This document shows positions 1 to 11,396 of a stretch of 56,060 nucleotides of DNA, in pieces. The stretch is taken from NCBI RefSeq assembly GCF_000344685.1, contig NW_006920415.1:1544824-1600883 (forward strand), written 5' to 3'. The stretch's first letter is position 1; every line of letters starts with the position of its first letter. Below the pieces are notes generated by a model. The model did not search any database and was not told the origin of the DNA. It worked only from the letters and a program-made list of their open reading frames with translations. The translations under genes were made by a program, and so were the position numbers. This DNA is from Gloeophyllum trabeum ATCC 11539 (lineage: Eukaryota; Basidiomycota; Agaricomycetes; Gloeophyllales; Gloeophyllaceae).

Positions 1-336
1 CAGGAAGTCCGATTCCTTGATCACGGAAAGCCTGGGCGACGCGGTTGAGGACACGACCGCCGCTAGTACGCTCGGTGACTCCCTACGGGAAGTTGGTCAG
101 GCTACGGAGTGGCGCTTCCTCCAAATGAAAGCTCACGCTGGGTCCGTGCGGATGAGGACCTCTGAGAAATCCTCAGCGGTCCATAGTATGTCCACATGTG
201 TTCCCGAGCGCGTGATACCAAATGTTTGGGCTAGAGAATCTTGGATACCCTTCCTGATGGTCAGGATGTTGGAATGAGGTGGGGAAACTGAGAAAAGGAT
301 GTAACGGTATTGGGCAGGGAGCCTATGCCGTGACAT
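1..336 (-). CDS. POP8-like RNase P/MRP subunit, partial (3' end off window)
   Basis: Two exons are visible, 336-137 and 82-1, separated by a 54-nt GT-AG intron (83-136) that keeps the frame. The protein starts MSRHRLPAQYRYILF and continues with a short alpha/beta fold: a hydrophobic strand, the helix region LTIRKGIQDSLAQTFG, then the strands THVDILW and EVLIRTDP. After the intron it continues ESPSVLAAVVSS and reaches the left edge. This order (YxYILFSVxPPH, LTIRKxxxDSLxQTFG, VLIRTDP) resembles the small fungal Pop8 subunit of the nuclear RNase P and RNase MRP ribonucleoproteins, which process tRNA and rRNA precursors. I judge this from overall pattern, not from a catalytic motif. The ATG at 336-334 is the first plausible start, but an upstream exon cannot be excluded. 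Another member of the Pop5/Rpp14-like fold is the main alternative. Confidence 0.5.
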
Positions 337-405
337 GTTCCTTAACCACGCCGGGCACTGATATTGGCTTGTGTGAGCGATCCAAACCTGGATCGCAAGC
401 AACTA

Positions 406-757
406 CAGTGCCTTGCGTAAGAAACTGAACATCGCATTTCTGCACGCGTTGTTTGTCCGCGCCAAATATACCCTTTTCGGGTATCGGCAAATGTGCGGCA
501 AAGACCCATCGAGAGGGAGGGTAGCTAGGCATACAGCTGGGGGCAGAGTATAATAATTTACAGCCCTTAGTGTAGTGTTAGAATATACATTCCATGCATA
601 CTCTGAAGCCTTTTGAGCCCTCTCGGGGCGTCTGCGAGTCCTTGCCCAGCAAACGGTCTCGCGAAAGGCCTTCCAGACCTACCCGAAAAGGGTATATTTG
701 GCGCGAACAAACAACGCGTGCAGAAATGCGATGTTCAGTTTCTTATGCAAGGCACTG
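406..757. mobile_element. Tc1/mariner-type MITE, 352 bp
   Basis: Two 77-bp terminal inverted repeats, 406-482 and 681-757, match with two mismatches and begin CAGTGCCTTGC. They enclose a 198-bp unique core. The element is flanked on both sides by TA (404-405 and 758-759), the target duplication made by Tc1/mariner transposases. No transposase ORF fits inside, so it would be non-autonomous. It lies about 70 bp 5' of the POP8-like start codon, so it may sit in or near that gene's promoter. Confidence 0.75.
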
Positions 758-2571
758 TATGAAAGGCAAGTGCTGTGTGGCTCGATTGGAAGTACGCGCC
801 TCGATCGCGAGCTGCTGTGGAAGGCGAACCCTAGTCGGAGTTTCAAAGTTGTGCTTCACTCAGGTCAGTCACGGTATCATGGATTGCTATTTCGTGGTCG
901 CTGAATGCTAAAGGCTTCTTCCTGTACGCAGAACACGGCTGCGCTGAGCATGCCCGTCTCTGTTTCCATGTCGGACAATGCTCAGACTTGCCATTGGACC
1001 TTGGGTTTCTCTCTGTGGCATGCAGGATGACTCGAGCCGCCCATAGGGGTGTCCCCATCACCCACCCTACGCTAAGGTTCTACTTCTCAATTTACAAGGC
1101 GCAGATTGTCCTTATAAAGGTCATATTCCGATCGAATCAAGGCTCAGCGTCTGGTCAAGGTGGCAAGGTATGTATGGACTTCGAAGCGCCACTAAATTCC
1201 CGTATTCTGACTTGTTGACGAGGTACAATCAAGGTACATTGGCCTGCAAATTGCTCACGGTGAGTCCAGCGTAGGTTGTTCCTTTACCTCAGACTAAGTC
1301 CCACAGATGTAAAATATCCCACCGTGCAGTCTCTCGTTCCCTCAGTGTCGCGGAGCCGCCGTCATGGATGTCGGCCTAGATCTCAGGCCTCAGGCGAAGC
1401 GTAAGGAAGTCAGACCTCGCGTGTGACGCCTTTTAATTGCAGCCCACGTTCTTGTCAAATCTCGAAGGAGGGCCTCTCCTCCAAACACTACCACGTACCG
1501 CTTCTTCCGACTCAATTCACAGTAAGTTGCCGAGATGCAATGGCTTACTCGATACACTTCTAAAGGTGCCGCAACGGACATGGCACATCTCGTGCATTCA
1601 TTCTTACCGCCAACTTCCCTCGGCGGTCAAGTGATGCTACTGACGTCGTAGCTATTGCCCCCGCGAAGCATCTGCTCTCGAAAACGTCAGGACCGGTGAG
1701 AGGAAGGCAGCTTGATATCCGAGGTATCCTCTTTTCCACCGAAGGCTGTCTCACATTTCCCACCTAGATCCGAGCCGTCGCATTCACAGGCCTGATAGCT
1801 GGAGGCGCAAGTCTCGCTATGGAGGAAGGGCCACTCCCGCAGATTGAGTATTTGTTCTCCTAGTACCATGACACGAGCTAGAAATCTCCGGAGGGGTCAT
1901 CTCTCAGTTTGCCACTTGGACAGCCGCTACCGCCAGCGGTTGGGCTGATTGTGTAAACCCCTGCTTTCTTCGAGGATTCTGCCTGGCATCCCAGGACTCG
2001 CCGACCCTTCCGGACCCCTACAGGTCGTCCTTCACTGGAATCGGCGGACATGCCTGAAATTAACCGCGGAGCCAGAAAGTGTGCAGTTCACCGTGGTAAT
2101 GCCTGGACGATGGTGGCCAGTGGTTAAAGCCCACCCCGGATTCTCTGAGTGCCCTTACGCTGGTGGTGGCTTCGCGACCGCCTGTCGGCCAGCGGCAATG
2201 CCAGCACTCGGCCGCAAGGGTGGCTTCTGTGACAACAATGATGATCTAGTCAGGACCCGCACATGGAGTCTGAAACCGCTCTTGCTCGGTCGACGTCGTT
2301 AATATTCTATTTGATCTGTCCTAGCCAGTGGCCCAAAACTCCACTCAAGACTCCCGAATCATGTCGCATATCATTCAGTTCTGTCGGCCGGTGGTACCAT
2401 TTCACTGCTTTCTCATACCATCCCGTCATGTTGCGCGGTGGCGAGCGCAACCGCCCTGACGCGTCATTCCAGTAACTTGAGGAATGTTCTTCCACAAGCG
2501 ACTAGACAGCAGGACATGTCTGGTCGATATGTGATGTACCTATTTTTGCGCCCATGGTGGCTGCTGCCAAC
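758..2571. other. Intergenic, no gene recognised
   Basis: About 1.8 kb between the MITE and the 3' end of the F-box gene. ORFs are short, overlap on both strands and show no recognisable domain or consistent splice signals. I see nothing beyond ordinary unique sequence. Confidence 0.4.
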
Positions 2572-4347
2572 CTAAGAGATCACAGAGTGTATATAAACAA
2601 GTTTGCATCGCCGGCGTCCTCTTCCACCTACGTCGAGCAAGCAATCAGATGTGATTCGGGCATCCATCAAGTCGGAGCGCACCTTATCCTCAACCAATAT
2701 TAGATTATCTTCACTGATCATCTTACCCATGGCCGGCAATACTTCCATGGCCTTGTACTTTACGTATCGTTCAATACGACTGTCATTCACCCCTGTATCC
2801 CCATGTCTTGATGACTCTCTCTTCAGAAGTATCGGGTTCAGGTCCATGACCTCCACATAGTGGAAATCTCTGATCAGGGATTGTACGAGCTTTTCTTGCG
2901 CGAAAGAGTGCAGGACCTTGGTGCCGTGAATCCAATACCACCATATCGGCGATGGATCAAGCTCGGGGACACTCAGCGCAGTATCGTTTGCCCAGAATGG
3001 CCAGACATACGTCGTGCCCGTTTGCTCAGGCCGTAGGGAAACAAGCGAAAGCAATTTCGGCAGATGGATAAGGTGTCTTGTGTGGTGCGACCAATCGGCA
3101 TCGGCATCGAGGGCATCATCGAACATGACGCCTACGACCCTACGACTTGGGGATGTGAAGAAAGGGATGTCCTCATATCCGGATTGCGACCATGAAGTTG
3201 GAGCTTCACCTTGGATTACCATCGAGCCCCACATAATTGAATGTGGTTTTCTCCCGTAGGCGAACGCGCAGAAGTAATCCTGTCCATTCCATTCTCTCCT
3301 GGTGATGTTGGAATCTTCATATAACTTATACACTTCCAGTCTTGGCACGCAGTCTTCCGCAATTCCGAGTAAGATATACTCCTCCGAGAGGAAGGTGTAT
3401 GCTTCGATTGGTGAGTCAATCCCATATATCCGCTAAAGCCTTGTTAACAGTATGGACGTCTGAGGATGCTGCCGGGTCACTTACAAATAAAGAAGCCGCA
3501 GTCCTCCAATTGTATACCATAATATCCACGTCGCCACGATGATCCTCGTGCCGTAAGTACTCAAGCATAATACCGAGCCTGTCACCGCAGAGTTTTATAG
3601 TGAAACAGAGGCTATCATCATGGGGAGTCCGTATGGACGTGACCATCACGGAATCGCTCACGGATGGATGCGGTTTGTTCCCGTTCAAAGTCCGAAGGTG
3701 GATCTTGCACGGCACGAAGCCGCCCGCAGGTGGCCTTGGGGTAACAGAGCATCAGTCATGAATGCCTTCTGGCCCAGAAAGTACTGACTCCGGAGGTAAC
3801 TCTATCATCACTAGCAAATCTTGCGATGGATCCATCTTGAAGTCACGTATGGGAAATCCCACATCCTCGATTGTCCACTCCTTGCCTTCTATACCTCTAG
3901 CAATGGCAGGTAGCTTGCGAAACATGAGCGTAGCAGGTTTTGCCCGGTCAGATAGACCTAGTACGCCGCCGCAGAGCTCCCAGAGGTTTCCCGTCAGCGT
4001 GACGGTCTCCACTTCAGGCGAAAACGACATTGTTTTCCAGGCTTCGGTATAATTCTTCAGCCGCTGAAGACGCTCACTAACACTGATAGCGCTAGTAGGA
4101 CCATCCTCCATTCCAGCAACGGCCAGCTCGATCTTGTATTGCAGAACGACGGACTCGTCTATGATGTTCTTTATGCGATGGCATACCTAAACTCGGGAGA
4201 TTAGCACGAGCGTCTTACCTTTCTGCCTGGGCGACTGACTCTCTTGCATGATACTAAGGTATGCAAATCAAGTTTTTCCAGAATAAGAATGGCGAGTTCT
4301 ACGGCGATAGAGAGTAGACCCTTCGATGGAGGAGTGGCGAGAACCAT
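2572..4347 (-). CDS. F-box domain protein
   Basis: Four exons, 4347-4240, 4186-3789, 3734-3485 and 3432-2572, give 538 codons plus stop. The introns are 53, 54 and 52 nt, with donors GTCAGT, GTCAGT and GTAAGT. The N-terminus is an F-box: a LLSIAVELAILILEKLD helix, LHTLVSCKRVCHRIKN, then IIDESVVLQYKIELA. Such proteins normally bridge SKP1-CUL1 ubiquitin ligases to substrates. The remaining 450 residues are the poorly characterised C-terminal region typical of the large agaricomycete F-box family, and I cannot name a substrate. An in-frame TGA near 3750 falls inside intron 2, so it is not a disruption. The start ATG (4347-4345) is 10 codons before the F-box helix. No partner gene is adjacent. 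Confidence 0.8.
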
Positions 4348-5004
4348 GGATCCACCCGAATCAACTATGGATCCGCGTCAACCTCGAGCTGCAAAGGTAG
4401 CCTTGAGCCTTCGAATAACAGACAGGCTGTGTGTGGTTTTCCAGAAGTTTGATTCGGAGACTCCAGTTGCACAGTAGTTTCTGAGTTGGACGTACAATTG
4501 CAACATCTATAGCCAGCGGTCGATATTCTCGGATATACCCGGAGTCTCCTGATTGGCCGATACAATCCACGGAGGTTAGGCTACCTGTAGTCCGCCCACA
4601 TTGAAAATGCACTCAAGAGCCTGTAACCATCTGTGTTCGCATACGCTGATTCTTGTATTTAATGCGTAACAGGTCTTGTATACATCATGGGGTCATTACA
4701 AACAACTGTTTCAACAGTCGAAATAATAGTAATACCAAGTTCCCTTCGTCGAGACGGCAGGGTGAACGAAGAGTGCAGGATGCAAATCATGTAGATTGAC
4801 ATGCAGAACAAGCAAAGACGAATGTCGCGGTGCAGCGTGTTTCACCCGCGAAGTCTTGAACGTATAAACCAAAAATGCGCGAAGACGAAGACTAATAAAA
4901 TTTAATAAATTAAGGAGGCCTTCAACGAGAAGGGTATACGAAGAGCAAAGGTCCGGCAAAACAAGACAGACATCAAAGCAGGACAACACAACCATAATGA
5001 CACA
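4348..5004. other. Intergenic, no gene recognised
   Basis: Contains the upstream region of the minus-strand F-box gene and the AT-rich 3' flank of the next minus-strand gene. The short ORFs here have no support. Confidence 0.4.
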
Positions 5005-6779
5005 TCAGCTCTCTTCAAGCTGTTCGTGACTTGCGGGGAACTCTATCTGAACAGGGCTGTCGACCGGAGAGCTCGTCGTAAGAATACTGCGTCGCGAGGT
5101 GATACTCGCGCTCCGCACAACCGATCGTTGACTCCCGCTCCCACTATGACTATGGCTCTGCGGGGTCGCCTCTCGTCCGATGCTCTCCCCAGCGCCATTA
5201 TTCGCAGCGACAGCATCGAGCTGACGCCAATTCAGGCTGTTGCTCCTGCTCGGCGGCTGGCTGCCCTGATCGCTCATACTGAGCGTATTGGCACGCGTCG
5301 GCGGGCGGGAGCCAGACTGCCCGCCCTTCGAATTCGCCAGGCTCATCACCTCGCGCGAGCCGAGTGACTCGATGGTGGGCATGCGCCGCACGTACCCGCC
5401 GAGCATGCTGATATAGTCCTCGGGCGTCATCGAGCGCCCGTCCGAGCGCGAGCTAGAGTCTTCCGAGTTGTCCTCGTCGAGGCTGATCACGCGGTGGCGG
5501 AGCATCGTCCCGTCCCCCGCCTCGCGCGCGAAGTCCATGCCCTCCTCCGTCTCGCGCGTGATCTGCGTGACCAGCGAGCGGAAGCGGTCCACAAAGTCCA
5601 TCATCTCGACGTCCTGGCTCTCCTGCAACTCGATGGTGGCGTGCCCATGTCTGCTGCTGTGCTCGCTCCCGCTCTGGTGCCCGCCGTCGGAAGACGACCT
5701 GCTCCTCCACAGACCGGGTCGTGGCCCGGCGGTGACGGTTTCCACGGAGCTCCCCCCGCGTTCCTCTGAGTCCGAGTCGTCTTCCTCCGTGCTGCGATGG
5801 CCGTGTCCGGAAGAGGAAAGCGAGTTCCTCGAAAGGGCGTGAAGGCCGTCCTTTGTGGATGCGATGCGCGACCGGGAGCTCCGGAGGGATCTGCGGTCGG
5901 CGCCGATCGGGGGCATGCCCGTGTCAGAGGCAAAGCTGGCCCGCGTCGAGCGGCTGTGGATGGGACTGTAGTAGGGCGAAAGATTACCCGGGGACATCGG
6001 TGGCGAAGCTGTGTGGAGAATGGGCTGTAGTGCAGGCGAGACAGGTAACGATACAGGGGGGCCCATGAGCATAGGCCTCGGATATCGTCGAGACGCGTGG
6101 GATCTTGACCGGTTGAGCGCTCGGTTGTAGACATGACATAAAGCATGGTACGACACCTGCAGGAACGTCAGACGTTTTGAAGTGGGAAGAAGTATGGAAC
6201 GGACGTACGCAGATAGCAATTGTCAGGACTAGTCTAGCAATCGCACCTGCGAGCCAGGCGGCCCAGGTCGCTCGAGGCTCATCATCGCAGGTGGAGGATC
6301 CGTTTCCAACCCATATAATATCTACATCCCAGGCGCAGGTTCCATTCACCTGCCACACACTCTCCTTTCTCCGCAGCAGCACGACAAACACCAGATTCAC
6401 TACGGCAGGGGCTATCAAGAATATAGAGCTTAAGTAAGGTAGCAATATGCGAGTAAGGACTGAGAGTGTGCGGGACGGTCGCCAGGAGAGGGGGGCGAAC
6501 GTTGACAGCAAGTAACATGCGATGGCGAGCGCGAGGGACACGGCCGACGACGTTCCTAAGGCCAGACAGATGATCTCGACATCATGCGCATCCGCGAAGG
6601 AGAACGTAATGAAGTACCGGATGGTCGTGTACGTCGCCCATGAACCTGCAGGAAAGGTCCTGGTGTCAGCATGGATATACAAGGGAGAAAGATACGGTGT
6701 TGCACATAGCAACGGGACGGTCCGGCTACGTCCTATGTATACGTGCCGGCGGGACATTGTGCGCAGCGGGAGGAGACAT
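5005..6779 (-). CDS. Three-helix membrane protein with long Ser-rich cytoplasmic tail
   Basis: Exons 6779-6743, 6645-6209 and 6156-5005 (introns of 97 and 52 nt, both ending CTGCAG) encode 541 residues. Hydrophobic segments lie at about 37-60, 75-103 and 139-159. Two cysteines (about 116 and 132) in the loop between helices 2 and 3 could form a lumenal or extracellular disulfide. The remaining 380 residues are polar, rich in Ser, Arg and acidic clusters, with several SRSxS-like phosphorylation-type stretches and one ordered-looking helix (about MMDFVDRFRSLVTQITRET). I do not recognise a family. The layout fits a plasma-membrane or vacuolar sensor or adaptor, but no function follows. The start was chosen because the 37-nt first exon gives MSPPAAHNVPPAR in frame with the first helix. 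A longer 5' gene is possible, since an open minus frame exists at 7032-7595. Confidence 0.65.
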
Positions 6780-9635
6780 ATCGGGCGGTCACGATACCAT
6801 CCAGGCTGCTCCAAGAGAGCCAGCGTACAAACGGGAGTAGCAACAGCCCGTTGCTACTGGCGTGTTCAGTGACACCTGCTTGTCTCTGCCCACAGGTTCA
6901 AATACGAGGGATGCCGCACACACAGCGCCTTCCGTTCCCCTACTTGCTAACGCAATGGGAACCCGGCGGCGAAACTACACCCAGAACACAAGTGTCTACC
7001 GACGGCACGTCCTCGGCCTCAAATCCGTACATTATACAACCCGTCCGTGCACACACGACCGAAAGACTGGATAGATGGACTCACCGATCACAAGCCCTAG
7101 CGGGACCTGCGCCATACGAAGCCGCCTCAAGCGTTTCGAGCGCGTCTGCGCACGGTAACCCCTCGCCTCTCCAACGGGCAGTGGGCTCGCATCCAACCGA
7201 AGTCCGGCGTCCCAGTCCGGGGGAGTCTCTGCGGGGTGAGGTGGCTGCCTCGCGAGCAAGTCATGGTAAGCTGAAGATACCGAGGGAGAGGAGTGCAGGA
7301 TCGAGTCGGTCGGGTGCGTGTGAGTCGTCGTAGTCGTCAGTGTGACTGTCGAGTGGGAGGACAGCGTGCGTTGGTGCGCCCCTCGCCCGTGGCTGTGGCT
7401 GCCACTGAGCGGGCGCGACCCGCTGCTGCTGCTATTGGGGCTTGCGTAGCCCATCTCCGGACTGAACAGGGCATTGTGGATGTAGACTGCGGCCATCAAG
7501 CTGGCCCATAGGTGACGACTGCCCCTCTCTAGACAGACAGACGAGCAGGTGCTGAAACCGCCGGGGCGACTTCGCTTCAGAAACGAGTAATGCACGAGAC
7601 GAGGAGAGAGAGAGGAAAGAGGAAAATCGTGAATTCGTTCGTGAGGGCGTCTAACGCGTTGTTGCTCGCCGTCGTGCCCCTGATTTTATTCGAGCGTCAT
7701 CAGGAAATGAGTACGCAAATAACGGCACGTCGTTAGGTCCCCAAGCCCGTTTTAGCTGCAGGAACGACTCTCGCTGAGTCGTGGGCGAATAGGGGTTCAG
7801 CTTGGCTGCCCGCCACATTTTTGGACCGCTTCTTTCGCTTTGAGCAGCTTCTCCAAAGTGCCGCAACGCCGGCCTTGTGTCTAGACCCCGCCCTTCGCGG
7901 TACTTTATTTCCTTCCGCGACATACTCATCCAGCCTCGCACTGCAGCACGAGTACTGTCTATGTTGAAACTTGCGCCTTATTTTCTGCAGGCCAGGATAC
8001 ATAACATCGAAATATCCAGCCACTACGGAATGCCCCATCAATAGCGCCGCCAGATAGACTCTGCCTATGAAGTCATTTGACAGGTTGATTTGAGATCGAT
8101 GTACTTTATTAGCAAGCCGCCGGGACCGCCCTGGTCCGCGCCCTGGCGGCTGTGCCGAAGGATTCAGACGACGAGGGCGCCGGACGGCGGCACTGGCATC
8201 TGACAAAGTGAAAACAGCGCCTGACATCATCCTCGGGCTCTGAAACTATCGATAGGTGGCTCGATATAATGCTTTGACGGCGCACGAAATGATCTACCAG
8301 TGGAACACATTTGCCTGCTATCGGGTGCAGAACGGGTGTAGACCGGGGTTAGGGCAACGGGGAGGCGTCCGGACATGAAGAGGGGATGAAATACGAAGGC
8401 CGGCGTTCCGTACGGCCTTTGCACCAGGACTTTGGGCACGCGTTTGTGGTATATGTGCGGAAGATAGATTACTGGTTTTCTCCGCGTCGCGCCGTATGAA
8501 CCAGAGTTTCTAGGTCTTCAGTTAGACATAAGTACGATGGTCGCTTATCTGAAAGCCCCTGTAATCGCCGTAGGAGTATATAGGAAGTCAAGGCGTGCGG
8601 TCTCAGGTCACTACTACAGACTAGTAGTAGCATCGTCGGGCGGAGGGGCGATGAGCTCTCTGGCGATAAATGGAGACATTAGCGAGAACACACGTCAAGC
8701 ACAGCACTATTCGAGGTAATCCTCCTCGTAGACCCGTACATCGCAAGTGCGCCGGATCAAACTGCATAAGACTAGTAGGACCAAGCAGTTATAAGACTCA
8801 CCGTATGTAGACGAATCAATACAAATTCTGAAATACAGGAGGTCGACGAGGTTCCGGAAGTTATGACGATACACGGATGTTACGCACTAGCAATAGGAGA
8901 GAGGTACGATATATCCTGAAGATCCGGAGAGCCCGAGACTGCAATTGCATGCGTACCTGCCTGAGAAACATCTCGGACCTTTGGAAAGCAAGTGAGCTGT
9001 AATGCTGAGGAAAGTAGCATGAGGCATGGACCTACCCTAGACACTGCAGGCCTTGAGGATCACCACGTTGTCTGCCACAGACAAAGACTGTACCGTGTAC
9101 GGAAGTCAGAAGCACTTCATAAATCTGCGTCAAGGTTTGAGTTATAGTCGAGAGGTGAAGGTGGCAAATGAAATTATATATCACGCGGAATTGTGCGTTG
9201 TCAGGGCACTAGGAAACTAAAGCTCCCGATAACCTGACGTCTGCTCAGGATATATATCTTGCATGATAACAGTTGTAGGGACAAAGGGTCTAGGGGATTA
9301 TCTTGATTTGCTCTCATACCTAATGGTCATGTTGATCTATCTGAGGGCCCAAGTTTGGTGGCAAAAAAAAACAACTCGGACGTTTACAAGTCGATATTGG
9401 TTCAGAAGTCAGGAAAAAGGGTCTGAGGATTTTCAGCTTACTTTCTACATAGTGGGCTAAATCGACACAGTGGCGAAGTCTGGCAGTGGTCTCCACGAGC
9501 AAGCGGGTGAGCAAAGGACTATAAGTTTGACTTCACCACGCCACCGTTCTTCCCCACAAACAACGACAAATCACGGCCCTAAGCGGCGCAGGTCACCTCA
9601 CAACAGATACACCAATACCACCACCTTCGTCTACG
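6780..9635. other. Long intergenic region with uncertain minus-strand ORFs
   Basis: Open minus frames occur at 7032-7595 (187 codons, Ser/His/Thr-rich low complexity) and 7733-8230 (165 codons, basic). Neither has a recognisable domain. The first could be a 5' exon or leader of the 5005-6779 gene, since a GTGAGT donor sits at its end near 7085, but I could not join it in frame convincingly. The stretch 8440-9630 shows nothing gene-like. Confidence 0.3.
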
Positions 9636-10148
9636 ATGGCTCCTCCTATGGCTCCTGGAGGTACGCTAGGCTTTCTACTACGATGGACTTGATACTTCAC
9701 TGACATTTCAATGCTGCTAATAAGTCCAGAACCGCGCAAGGCGCCCAAGCCGCAGCCCATGGGCAACTTTCCCTTGGTCGTCCTGCTGACGGTTTGTATG
9801 CTGTGCATACTGTTCGTGCTGTGGCGGAGAGCTTCGGAGCTCAGGACGGTGGTCTCACATCAGTGTGTTCGCCTATTTGAGCTGTTATTGCGTTGTCTGA
9901 CCGCAAAATGCAGATTGAAGACGTGGTCAGGGAGAGAAGGCAACATACGACTGTCAGAAGATAACGCACCGCCTGCGAGGGAGTTTCTTGATGATGACTA
10001 TGATGATGATAACGCTGGGCTAGAGGATGATGAGCCGCTTGCGTATCGCGCTGAACAGCTGCGTATGGCTGGGACGCCGCGGCCAGATGGAGTCGAGCTG
10101 ACTGAGCAAGGAGCGCCCCTGCCAGTGCCGCGGAAGGTTGCGGCTTGA
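9636..10148 (+). CDS. Small single-pass membrane protein, 130 aa
   Basis: Exons 9636-9660, 9730-9862 and 9914-10148 (introns of 69 and 51 nt with GTACGC and GTGTGT donors) give 130 residues. The N-terminus is short and proline-rich (MAPPMAPGEPRKAPKPQP). One transmembrane helix follows, about residues 22-41 (FPLVVLLTVCMLCILFVLW), then a positive RRASELR stop-transfer. The C-terminal half is polar with an acidic run (FLDDDYDDDNAGLEDDEPL). Intron 2 contains no stop, so the unspliced frame is open, but splicing at CA|GTGTG...TGCAG|A gives the cleaner SHQLKTWSGREGNIRLS junction. The composition is that of a conserved small fungal membrane protein of unknown role, perhaps an ER or plasma-membrane tail-exposed adaptor. 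I do not recognise a named family. Confidence 0.65.
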
Positions 10149-11261
10149 TGATCGTCGGATACTTAGAGAAGGGACATTTCTGTACGTATCCGGTGTAATA
10201 TGCATCCATGCACTTCAGATATCTTTGTTTTTCAAAGAAAAACCCTATTTACGCCGCCAGGTAGCCAAGCTCCACCGATTCTTGCGAGTCTCTTGAGTGT
10301 GCGTTACAGATACTAGTTAGCGTGAAAGCAAACGATCTCGGTCACCTAGAGGAAAGTCTCCCAATCCGTGCTTGGGGTTCGCAGAACCACCGTAGCGAGT
10401 GGCTCGTTTTATACTCTCTTGCACTCTTCTCCCGGCTTCTAGGCAGCAAGATGGTTTCCACCACTCCCCAGCGGCCACACACGAATCTAACAAATTCTCT
10501 TATGCAGGCCTCCGGATTCTGGCGTCTGCAGGGAGAGGACCGAAGCATGTACTGCATGCTCCGCTGCACCAAATTTCCCAAGGTGTCATGTAGGTGTATG
10601 GATGGCGGCTTGCATTGCTCCCTATTCTCTCAGTGCTCAGGATACCAGTATGTCCTCAAATCCTGCTGATACGTGGGCCTTGTTATTTAGGGGAACTGCT
10701 TCATTACCACTCTCCTCTCCTGACCGTTGTTCGCCGCTGTGATACACTCTGAACACGAAGTGCAGCAGTCACGGTAGGACAATCGCCGCTCATGGCTGGC
10801 CTAGCAATTGCCTCCGCGCCCCCGTTTCCCTGTACGTCAAGCGTGGCTCGCCACCTACGCTCATTCTGGGCCTTTTCGTTCCGCCCGCTGCATTCCTTTT
10901 CTCTGGTGGGGAGGTGTAGCCGGCGTATGTTGTGGCAGCCTGGCAGGAGGCGCTGAGGTGCGGGTCATGGTTTCGGTGCCGGAGACTTTGCCGCGACCGG
11001 CCCGTCGCGGACCTGAGCGTCCCCCGAGGTCACCGACCCAGCGTTGCGCCAAGTCGCTTCGAATCCCTTGTACTCTTAGTAACTCTAACTTACCTGCGTC
11101 TCGTTACAGGAGTCCCTTTATGATAAGTCGGCTCTGGATATGCGCCTCCGTTCTCACGGTGCTCGCTGTATTCCCACTTCTGCTTTTCTTCTGATCTCGT
11201 CGCGCAAAGACTGTTAGAAAACAACAATGTTCCGGTGTACAGCTGGAACATCCTCATCAGA
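10149..11261. other. Intergenic upstream of GH115-1, no gene recognised
   Basis: About 1.1 kb with overlapping short ORFs on both strands and no domain. The part closest to GH115-1 is described separately as a block shared with GH115-2. Confidence 0.35.
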
Positions 11262-11396
11262 GAAGTCAGGGCGAGTTTATCACGAGCGGGATACTCTGAC
11301 CAACGCCAGCGGCCCGCTGCCGTGTTCGGATTTATATTTCAGTGAACGGGCTGCAAGCTCGTACAAGGGCATCATCCTACCATTCATTCATTTACG
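11262..11396 (+). promoter_or_regulatory. Proximal upstream block shared with GH115-2
   Basis: This 135-bp stretch before the GH115-1 ATG aligns with 16191-16324 before GH115-2. Shared words include CAGGGCGAG, ATCACGAGC, CCGCTGCCG and ATATTTCAGTGA in the same order, so the duplication included the leader or proximal promoter. Whether it is transcribed as 5' UTR cannot be told from sequence. Confidence 0.5.

Noticed and set aside
3735..3788. In-frame TGA separating two halves of the F-box gene, as if a nonsense mutation
   Set aside because: The stop lies in a 54-nt intron (GTCAGT...CTGAT...CAAG) whose removal restores the frame and makes the full coding length divisible by three.
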